From an uncultured Selenomonadales bacterium (lineage in GTDB: Bacteria > Bacillota > Negativicutes > Selenomonadales > Selenomonadaceae): a stretch of DNA of 64,000 nucleotides. The DNA is taken from positions 1 to 64,000 of the forward strand of contig CALFJB010000072.1 of assembly GCA_937877565.1 (NCBI GenBank), written 5' to 3'. The translations under genes and the position numbers were made by a program. Below are positions 57,681 to 64,000 of the stretch, piece after piece; position 1 is the stretch's first letter, and every line of letters begins with the position of its first letter. Under the pieces are notes generated by a model. The model worked only from the letters and a program-made list of their open reading frames with translations. It was not told where the DNA came from and did not search any database.

Positions 57681-58982
57681 ATGATAGATCACGGCGATAC
57701 AGCGTGGGTGCTGATAAGTGCGGCGTTAGTTTTTATAATGACTCCTGCAGTTGCGTTATTTTATGGCGGAATGGTACGAAGTAAGAATGTTTTAACAACT
57801 ATAATGCAGTCAATGTTTATTTTGGGAATGGTTTCAGTTGAGTTTATTTTATTTGGTTATGCAATGGTTTTCGGCACAGATATAGGCGGCTTTATTGGCG
57901 ATTTAGAAAAAATTGGACTTTCCGGCGTTGGCTATAACATTTTGGAAGGCGGCACGATTCCGGAATTGGCGTTTGTAGCGTTTCAATGTATGTTTGCGGC
58001 GTTGACTCCCGCACTGATAACCGGCGCATTTGCTGAAAGAATGAAATTTAGCGGCTTTGCAGTTTTGATGCTACTCTGGGCGATTTTAATTTATAATCCA
58101 ATGGCGCATTGGGTATGGGGCGGCGGCTTTTTGGCACAACTCGGCGCGTTAGACTTTGCGGGCGGATTGGTAATTCATATTTTAAGCGGCGTTTCAGGAT
58201 TAACAATTTGTATTTTATTAGGCAAGCGTCGTGGTTATGGAAAATCTGCGATAGTTCCGCACAATATCCCAATGACAGTTTTGGGCGCGGCGTTACTTTG
58301 GATCGGATGGTTTGGATTTAACGCAGGCTCGGCACTTGGAGCAAATGAACTTGCAACAAATGCTTTTCTTGTAACACAAATTGCGGCGGCGGCTGGAGTT
58401 TTAGGTTGGGTTTTACCTGAATGGATTCGTAGCGGCAAGCCAACGGTTTTAGGCGCAGTTTCCGGAGGAATTGCGGGACTTGTGGCGATAACTCCTGCGG
58501 CAGGTTATGTAACAATTTTGCCTTCATTGGCGATAGGTTTAATTGGCGGCGGAATTTGTTACAGCGCGGTTGCAATTTTGAAAGAAAAACTCGGTTACGA
58601 CGATTCACTTGATGCCTTCGGCGTTCATGGAATTGGCGGAATGTGGGGCGCGGTTGCAACGGGACTTTGGGCAACGACGGCGATAAATCCTGACGGCGCA
58701 AACGGTTTATTTTACGGCGAAACAGATTTATTTTGGGCGCAAATTATTTCAATCGGTGTTGCGATAATTTTTGCGGTCGTCGGCTCAACTGTGCTTTATA
58801 AAATTGTAAATGCGATAATTCCGTTGCGCGTTGAAGAATCTGAAGAAATTGGCGGCTTGGATATTGCGGAACACGGCGAACGCGGCTACAACGCGGGACT
58901 TTTTACCGGTTCAAGCAATTTCCTTGACAACAAAGAATTTGTAAGTACAACGGCGTTTGATTTAAATCATCACAGTATTTAA
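57681..58982 (+). CDS. amtB: Ammonium transporter
   Basis: 433 residues from ATG 57681 (AAGGAGATATA just before; the longer frame begins upstream of this and overlaps the promoter). Eleven membrane helices, family marks: AWVLISAALVFIMTPAVALFYGG, FAFAERMKFSGFAVLM-like block (GAFAERMKFSGFA), twin-His positions in GGLVIHILSGVSGLT and AFGVHGIGGMWG, and TAINPDGANG. Carries NH4+/NH3 into the cell, gated by P-II. The P-II gene follows 15 bases on. Confidence 0.95.
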   Translation: MIDHGDTAWVLISAALVFIMTPAVALFYGGMVRSKNVLTTIMQSMFILGMVSVEFILFGYAMVFGTDIGGFIGDLEKIGLSGVGYNILEGGTIPELAFVAFQCMFAALTPALITGAFAERMKFSGFAVLMLLWAILIYNPMAHWVWGGGFLAQLGALDFAGGLVIHILSGVSGLTICILLGKRRGYGKSAIVPHNIPMTVLGAALLWIGWFGFNAGSALGANELATNAFLVTQIAAAAGVLGWVLPEWIRSGKPTVLGAVSGGIAGLVAITPAAGYVTILPSLAIGLIGGGICYSAVAILKEKLGYDDSLDAFGVHGIGGMWGAVATGLWATTAINPDGANGLFYGETDLFWAQIISIGVAIIFAVVGSTVLYKIVNAIIPLRVEESEEIGGLDIAEHGERGYNAGLFTGSSNFLDNKEFVSTTAFDLNHHSI

Positions 58983-58997
58983 TTGGAGGCGGCAAAA

Positions 58998-59378
58998 ATG
59001 CAGGAACGAAAAATTACAAAAATTGACATAATCACACGCCCTGAAAAGTTGGAAAATTTGAAAGAGGCTTTAAATGAAATTGGCGTTTTGGGAATGACAG
59101 TTTCGCAGGTTTACGGCTGCGGCACTCAAGGCGGTCATAAAGAAGTTTATCGCGGGCGTGAATATGAAATAAATCTTATACCCAAAATAAAAGTTGAAAC
59201 TGTAGTTTGCGAAGTTCCCGTTGAAAGCGTTTTGGAAACGGCTCAAAAAGTTTTGCGTACAGGAAAATTCGGCGACGGCAAAATTTTTGTCTACGAAATT
59301 TCAGACGCCGTGAGAATCCGAACAGGTCATCGCGGGGCTGAAGCAATTATGGATATTCCTGAAGAAAAAATAAAGTAA
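58998..59378 (+). CDS. glnK: Nitrogen regulatory protein P-II (GlnK/GlnB type)
   Basis: 126 residues from ATG 58998, TTGGAGG seven bases upstream. P-II marks: KITKIDIITRPEKLENLKEAL, GMTVSQVYGCGTQGGHKEVY, T-loop EVYRGREYEINL with the Tyr that can be uridylylated, and the B/C loops GKFGDGKIFVYEISDAVRIR, TGHRGAEAI. Genes named glnK are those beside amtB; it plugs the transporter when nitrogen is ample and reports 2-oxoglutarate and ATP. Confidence 0.94.
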   Translation: MQERKITKIDIITRPEKLENLKEALNEIGVLGMTVSQVYGCGTQGGHKEVYRGREYEINLIPKIKVETVVCEVPVESVLETAQKVLRTGKFGDGKIFVYEISDAVRIRTGHRGAEAIMDIPEEKIK

Positions 59379-59398
59379 AATTCTGGGAGGCTTTAAAA

Positions 59399-61282
59399 AT
59401 GGAAAAATTGTTGTACACGATTAAGGCGAACACGCCGAAAGATGAAATTATTCAGTTGCTGAAAAATCATCCTGAAATTAAATTTGTTTCGTTGGTCGGT
59501 ATCGATTTGGCGGGCAATGATACTGATGAAAAAATTCCCGTGCGCGTTTTTCTCAAGGATATTGAAGATTTTTACGCGGGTACAGCGGTTCAAACTGACG
59601 GCTCAAGCGTAGTTTTGCCCGGTATTGCAACTTTGAATAATGCTAAGGTTGATATGCCTGTTGATCCTTCGGTTAATTGGTTCGTCGATTATAACTTTGA
59701 ATACTTTGACGATGAAACTAATAAACCCGTCGGCACTTTGAGAATCCCAAGTTTCTTGATTCACGAAGGCAAGCGCGTTGATTCTCGCGCAGTTTTGACA
59801 GACACTTTAAATTTTGTCAAGCAGGAACTTTTAAAAATCTTCCACGAAAATGAAAAAATTGACGGCTTGGAAATTAGCGGCAAAGATATTAATGATATTT
59901 GTTTTACGTCTGCAACGGAGCTTGAATTTTGGGTAAAAACACCGCTTGAAGAGGCGGCGATTGAAGAAATGAGCGCGTCTCAAGTTATGCAGGAGCAATA
60001 TTGGGAACGTACTCACGGCGCGGTACGTTGCGCGTTGGAAAAGTGCGTTATTGAGCTTGACAAATATGATTTACAAGTTGAAATGGGACATAAAGAAGTT
60101 GGCGGATTAAAGGCGCAAATTGACGAGAGCGGACACTTAACGCACGTTTGCGAACAGTTGGAAATTGACTGGAAATTTGCCGATGCAATTCAAGCGGCGG
60201 ACAATGAAATTTTAGTTCGCACGGTAGTTAAAGAAACTTTCCGCGCTGAAGGTCTTGAAGTCAGTTTTAAAGCAAAGCCGATGATTGGGCTTGCAGGTAA
60301 CGGCGAACATACGCACATTGGACTTGCCGCCATTACTTCAGATGGCAAAATTCACAATCTTTTTGCCGCCAAAAATCCTGCCGAAGATTTTATGAGCGCG
60401 ATTGGTTACGGCGCAATTATGGGACTTTTGAAAAATTATGAAGTTATAAATCCGTTCGTAAGTGCAACGAATGACTCTTTGAACAGATTAAAGCCCGGCT
60501 TTGAGGCTCCTGTTTGTATCGTTACGAGTTTGGGACATACGCCGAAAATTCCCAGCCGTAACAGAACAATTTTGGCGGGCTTGATTCGTGATTTAAAAAA
60601 TCCAATGGCAACCCGTTTTGAATTACGCGCCTGCAACCCTTACACAAATACTTATTTAGTTTTGGCGGCGGCTTATTCTGCAATTTTGGACGGCGTAAAA
60701 TTTGCGGTTGATAAAACTGCAGTGGATTTACTTACCGAACTTAGCAAAAAAGCCGGGCAGGATTCAAATTATCTTGAAAAAAATCGTGCTTACCGCAGTG
60801 AGGAAGACGTTTTTGAAGATTATACTGCAGAGGAACGCGATTCAATGTTTGGAATACCGCCTGCAACTGTTTGGGAAAATATGGCGGCGTTTGAAAATTA
60901 TCCTGCGAAAGTAAAAGTTATCACGGCGGGCGGCGCACTTCAACCGCAAATTATTAAATCTTTCCGTGAAGGTGCGTTACTGCGTTGGAAAACTGAATTA
61001 CTTGCAAGAATTTTACCTGAAATGCGCGAAGTTGTTCGCAAGGCACATAGAATTGAAACTGATTTTCGCACGGATCAAGATTCTTACACGTGGAATAAAA
61101 TTAAAGACGTGCGCGAATATCTTGCCAAAAATTCAATCGATAAAAAATCTTTATTTACGCGCCTTAGTAATGCATTGACGAGCGGCGACTTTGCAACCGC
61201 CTCAAAGTTGCAGGTTGAAATGTACGACAAAATTGAAGAACTCAAGCAACTTTACGACGAATACAGCAAAAATATTATCTAG
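59399..61282 (+). CDS. glnA: Glutamine synthetase, long form
   Basis: 627 residues, longer than GSI (about 440-470). Catalytic blocks: AVQTDGSSVVLPGIA, LEFWVKT and VEMGHKEVGGLKAQ (Glu ligands), NGEHTHIGLAA instead of the usual NGSGMHCH, and NRLKPGFEAPV, PSRNRTILAGLIRD, FELRACNPYTNTYLVLAA. A ~90-residue helical C-terminal extension (ILPEMREVVRKAHRIETDFR and on to QLYDEYSKNII) resembles glutamine synthetases of Clostridia/Negativicutes. Makes glutamine from glutamate, ammonia and ATP and sits logically between P-II and glutamate synthase. GGGAGG before the ATG. Confidence 0.9.
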   Translation: MEKLLYTIKANTPKDEIIQLLKNHPEIKFVSLVGIDLAGNDTDEKIPVRVFLKDIEDFYAGTAVQTDGSSVVLPGIATLNNAKVDMPVDPSVNWFVDYNFEYFDDETNKPVGTLRIPSFLIHEGKRVDSRAVLTDTLNFVKQELLKIFHENEKIDGLEISGKDINDICFTSATELEFWVKTPLEEAAIEEMSASQVMQEQYWERTHGAVRCALEKCVIELDKYDLQVEMGHKEVGGLKAQIDESGHLTHVCEQLEIDWKFADAIQAADNEILVRTVVKETFRAEGLEVSFKAKPMIGLAGNGEHTHIGLAAITSDGKIHNLFAAKNPAEDFMSAIGYGAIMGLLKNYEVINPFVSATNDSLNRLKPGFEAPVCIVTSLGHTPKIPSRNRTILAGLIRDLKNPMATRFELRACNPYTNTYLVLAAAYSAILDGVKFAVDKTAVDLLTELSKKAGQDSNYLEKNRAYRSEEDVFEDYTAEERDSMFGIPPATVWENMAAFENYPAKVKVITAGGALQPQIIKSFREGALLRWKTELLARILPEMREVVRKAHRIETDFRTDQDSYTWNKIKDVREYLAKNSIDKKSLFTRLSNALTSGDFATASKLQVEMYDKIEELKQLYDEYSKNII

Positions 61283-61370
61283 GGACTAGGATTTAGGAGC
61301 TAGGGGCTAGGGAGAAAAAATATTTTCAAATCCCTAATCCCTAGTCCTTAGCCCCTAATCCCTAAAAAAG
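61283..61370 (+). repeat. Heptamer repeats folded as an inverted pair (glnA-glutamate synthase gap)
   Basis: GGACTAGGATTTAGGAGCTA / GGGCTAGGGA on the left and TCCCTAATCCCTAGTCC, TTAGCCCCTAATCCC on the right: units of GGNNTAG and their complements 10-15 bases apart, giving a long imperfect hairpin without a T-run. It is the whole 99-bp gap before the glutamate synthase genes. Related to runs at 28307 and 53536. Confidence 0.55.
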
Positions 61371-61381
61371 GAGAGCTGACA

Positions 61382-62482
61382 ATGTGCAGAATCGGAGCAA
61401 TAAAAAGCAAAAAGCCGGTTCATCCTTCAATGGCGTTAAGATTGATGTTGCCGCAACAGGAAGGGCATGACAATTCCGGCTTTGCAATGGTTATGCAAGA
61501 TTTATCCGGCGTCTTTTCGCTGTACAAAGATAAGCCGTTACTTTCAATGGCTTGTACAAAACAAGGCGCAAGATTGGTTGAAGATTATATGGCGGCGCAG
61601 AATTTTATAAAAATGGCTGAATGGTTGCCCGTGCCGAATAAGCAACCGAATTTGGATATTCAAGCAATGCCATATTACATTTTCAGAAATTATGATTATC
61701 CTGAACACTACGATGACAAGGAAAGTCGCGAGGCGTTGTTACTTGATACGCGGCTTGCGTTGAGAAAAATTTTGACTGAATCTAATCAAGGCTATGTGTA
61801 TTCATTTTGGCCTGACGTTTTGACGCTCAAAGAAATTGGCGATCCCCGCGATATTGCAACCTATTTCAGACTTTGGGACGATAACGGGACTTTACTTTCA
61901 AAAAATATAATTGTCCAGTGCCGCCAAAATACAAATTACAAAATTGTTCGATACGCGGCGCACCCGTTTTTCTTGCAAGGTTACACACTCTGCGCGAACG
62001 GCGAAAATACTTTCTACACCAAAAACAAAGAATTTCAAAAAAATCTTCATCGCGGTTACATTGGCTTTGAATCTGATTCTCAAAATTTTTTGTATACTCT
62101 GCATTACGTTTTACACGAATTGAAATGGGAAATTCCATATTACAAGCACGTTATAACGCCGTTGCCGTTTGCCGAAATTGCCAACCGTGAGGATAAAGAT
62201 ATTTTATTGGCAATTCGTCAATCGCTTGCACATTTAGAAATTAACGGACCGAATACAATTATTGCCGGTTTACCTGATGGCAGAATGATAACTTGTTGCG
62301 ATTCAAAAAAATTGCGCCCCGTAGTTGTCGGCGGCGACGATACGACCATTGCAATTTCTTCCGAAGTTTGCGGGATTAACGAAATTTTGCCCGATCGAAA
62401 TATGGAAAAAGATATTTACCCCAACGAGCGCGAAGTTGTTGTAATTGACAATGATTTGAAGGTGATGAGATGGAAACAGTAA
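61382..62482 (+). CDS. Glutamate synthase, glutaminase (class II amidotransferase) subunit
   Basis: 366 residues. Mature N-terminal Cys2 (MCRIGAIKSKKPVHPSMALRL) is the amidotransferase nucleophile; GHDNSGFAMVMQDL and NGENTFYTKNKEF belong to the same Ntn fold; the C-terminal half is the FMN-free part typical of GltB domain 1 as a stand-alone protein. Provides ammonia from glutamine to the next gene's product. GGAGAGC site before ATG; the following gene starts inside its stop (13-base overlap). Confidence 0.88.
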   Translation: MCRIGAIKSKKPVHPSMALRLMLPQQEGHDNSGFAMVMQDLSGVFSLYKDKPLLSMACTKQGARLVEDYMAAQNFIKMAEWLPVPNKQPNLDIQAMPYYIFRNYDYPEHYDDKESREALLLDTRLALRKILTESNQGYVYSFWPDVLTLKEIGDPRDIATYFRLWDDNGTLLSKNIIVQCRQNTNYKIVRYAAHPFFLQGYTLCANGENTFYTKNKEFQKNLHRGYIGFESDSQNFLYTLHYVLHELKWEIPYYKHVITPLPFAEIANREDKDILLAIRQSLAHLEINGPNTIIAGLPDGRMITCCDSKKLRPVVVGGDDTTIAISSEVCGINEILPDRNMEKDIYPNEREVVVIDNDLKVMRWKQ

Positions 62483-64000
62483 AGACTCAAGATATTGCAG
62501 TTAATGATTTAATGTGGAAAATCGACTACAACGCCGAACGTTGCACAATGTGCGGCAGTTGCGTGGCGTCTTGCACTTTCAAAGCGATTAAAGCCGACGT
62601 TCAAAGAAAATCTGTTACAATTTCTGAAAGTAATTTGCCGGAACCGATTCATCAGCAAGTTGCAATTCCCGTTATCAAGCAAGTTGCAAGTATCGAAAAC
62701 GCTTGCAGAGGTTGCGGAATGTGTGAAAAAGTTTGCCCCAATAATGCAATTCGCCCCGTGAGAAATCCTGACAATCGCAGAAATTTACTTTCACGCGACA
62801 ACGGACCAATTAAACGCGGCGGGCGTACAAATTTAAATTCTCAACGCACTTTGGATAAAATTATTGTCGGCAGAATTTCACAAATGACAGACCCTTCGCT
62901 TGATTCAGTGCGCCATACTTTTGATATTCGTTCGCCTTTGGGTAGAGTTTTATCAGCTAAAGAATTACCGTTTCAAATGGAAAATGGCAAACTTGTAGCC
63001 ACTAAAAAAACTCCTCCCGTACGTTGGATTTATCCTTTAATTTTTTCTGATATGTCGATAGGCGCACTTTCAACGCGGGCTTGGGAAGCCGTTGCAATGG
63101 CTACAACTTATTTGAATGAACGTTGCGGACTTCCCGTCAGAATGTCAAGCGGCGAAGGCGGTATGCCCGTTAAACTGCTTGAATCTGAATATCTGAAATA
63201 TTTTATCATACAAATTGCGTCGGGACATTTCGGCTGGAACAGAATTATTCAAGCGATGCCCAAAATGAAAGTTGATCCTGCGGCAATTTTAATAAAAATT
63301 GGACAAGGTGCAAAACCCGGCGACGGCGGATTATTACAATCTGAAAAAGTTGCACCGCACGTACAGGCGATTAGAGGCGTACCTAAGGCAACTTTAGCAT
63401 CGCCGCCGAATCATCAAGGCTTGTACTCAATCGAAGAATCTGTTCAAAAAATGCACTTGTCATTAAATGCGGCGTTCGGTTTTCGTGTACCAGTTGCCAT
63501 AAAGTGTGCGGCGTCTTCAACTTCCGTATCAGTTTATAATAATCTCCTGCGCGACCCTTACAAAATTTGCGGCGGCTTTTTCATTGACGGTATACAAGGC
63601 GGCACGGGCGCGGCAAATGAAATTTCACTTGATCACACCGGGCATCCTGTAGTTTCAAAAATTCGTGATTGTTATAACGCGGCGGTTGAACAGGGCGCAC
63701 AAGGACAAATTCCACTTTACGGCGGCGGCGGTATTGGAATGACGGGCAACGCGGCGGCTGACGCTTTCAAAATGATTTGTCTTGGAGCTAACGGCGTTTT
63801 TTGCGGCAAAATTTTAATTCAACTTTTGGGCTGCGTAGGAAATGAGCAAGGGCGTTGTAATGCTTGCAATACCGGCAAATGTCCAACGGGAATTTGTACG
63901 CAGAATCCACGCCTTGTAAAGCGTTTGGACGTTGACAAAGGCGCACAAAAAATCGTTGACTATGTACTTGCATTTGACGCCGAACTAAGAAAGTTAATGG
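62470..64000 (+). CDS. Glutamate synthase, ferredoxin-like + FMN synthase subunit (3' end outside window)
   Basis: Open to the window edge: 510 codons visible. N-terminal 110 residues carry two 4Fe-4S motifs (CTMCGSCVASCTFKAI and CRGCGMCEKVCPNNAIRPV), then the FMN (beta/alpha)8 barrel of GltB domain 2: SDMSIGALSTRAWEAVAMA, SSGEGGMPVKLLESEYLKYF, KIGQGAKPGDGGLL, GGFFIDGIQGGTGAANEIS, IPLYGGGGIGMTGNAAADA and the 3Fe-4S-type Cys cluster CNACNTGKCPTGICTQNP. It adds ammonia to 2-oxoglutarate. Iron-sulphur input suggests ferredoxin or an NADPH subunit as donor; the remaining GltB domain-3 part lies beyond the edge, if present. Confidence 0.92.
   Translation, partial: METVKTQDIAVNDLMWKIDYNAERCTMCGSCVASCTFKAIKADVQRKSVTISESNLPEPIHQQVAIPVIKQVASIENACRGCGMCEKVCPNNAIRPVRNPDNRRNLLSRDNGPIKRGGRTNLNSQRTLDKIIVGRISQMTDPSLDSVRHTFDIRSPLGRVLSAKELPFQMENGKLVATKKTPPVRWIYPLIFSDMSIGALSTRAWEAVAMATTYLNERCGLPVRMSSGEGGMPVKLLESEYLKYFIIQIASGHFGWNRIIQAMPKMKVDPAAILIKIGQGAKPGDGGLLQSEKVAPHVQAIRGVPKATLASPPNHQGLYSIEESVQKMHLSLNAAFGFRVPVAIKCAASSTSVSVYNNLLRDPYKICGGFFIDGIQGGTGAANEISLDHTGHPVVSKIRDCYNAAVEQGAQGQIPLYGGGGIGMTGNAAADAFKMICLGANGVFCGKILIQLLGCVGNEQGRCNACNTGKCPTGICTQNPRLVKRLDVDKGAQKIVDYVLAFDAELRKLM

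Overview
The window is AT-rich chromosomal DNA of an anaerobic, low-GC bacterium, most likely a Negativicutes (outer-membrane-bearing Bacillota); this is inferred from gene content. Pointers are a ylqD-rimM pair (a Bacillota arrangement), strong GGAGG ribosome binding sites, an RND-type periplasmic adaptor lipoprotein and an exported CbiK-type cobaltochelatase (both expected in cells with a periplasm), a glycyl-radical (NrdD-like) protein, rubrerythrin/rubredoxin oxygen defence, and a glutamate synthase built from separate polypeptides. Genes are dense and mostly in short operons. No tRNA, rRNA or CRISPR was seen.

Layout. 1-5000 (+): aromatic amino-acid genes aroC (cut by the window edge), aroK, aroB, then an 8-oxoguanine glycosylase and an exported phosphodiester glycosidase. 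5160-6040 (-): rimM and ylqD. 6140-7914 (+): SIMPL-domain protein and acyltransferase. 7903-9235: a four-copy tandem array of ~334-bp units, each a complete transcription unit for an identical 26-residue hydrophobic peptide with a strongly folded mRNA. 9186-12060: RsmJ-like methyltransferase (-), an unrecognised repeat/membrane protein and cobS (+). 12105-14221 (-): MscS channel and a small NrdD-like glycyl-radical gene split by a group I intron carrying an HNH endonuclease. 14292-18903 (-): efflux adaptor and a 1179-residue c-di-GMP protein. 19151-31945: acyltransferase, btuFCD-type cobalamin/iron importer, ABC exporter pair, exported cbiK, serine hydrolase, M15 peptidase, oppABC without ATPases. 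32186-40466 (+): mixed operon (ribokinase, AIM24, esterase, UbiD/LpdC plus LpdD, nucleoside diphosphate kinase, PduO-type adenosyltransferase, MATE, cyclase). 40554-42715: BrnT toxin with two intact and one truncated BrnA antitoxin. 42990-50551 (-): a TetR-headed operon of ten redox/detoxification genes. 51351-55090 (+): a shortened flavoprotein, HpcH aldolase, a ferritin-like gene broken by TGA, and a rubrerythrin-MBL-rubredoxin fusion. 55239-64000 (+): a SpoIIE-type phosphatase sensor and a nitrogen-assimilation cluster (amtB, P-II, glutamine synthetase, split glutamate synthase running off the end).

Together the genes describe a B12-dependent anaerobe: cobS, cbiK, btuFCD and the PduO-type adenosyltransferase cover cobalt insertion, cobamide completion, uptake and activation, though scattered over several operons. 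The ammonium cluster forms a full GS-GOGAT route with its P-II sensor.

The most unusual content is non-coding or accessory: (1) the peptide array, whose units pair 5' leader with 3' end, hide the Shine-Dalgarno in a hairpin, and keep a hairpin over the stop codon by changing both arms; (2) the group I intron placed directly after the glycyl-radical glycine codon, with P1, P3, P7, P8 and P10 readable by eye; and (3) families of intergenic repeats whose hairpin arms differ between copies yet remain self-complementary.
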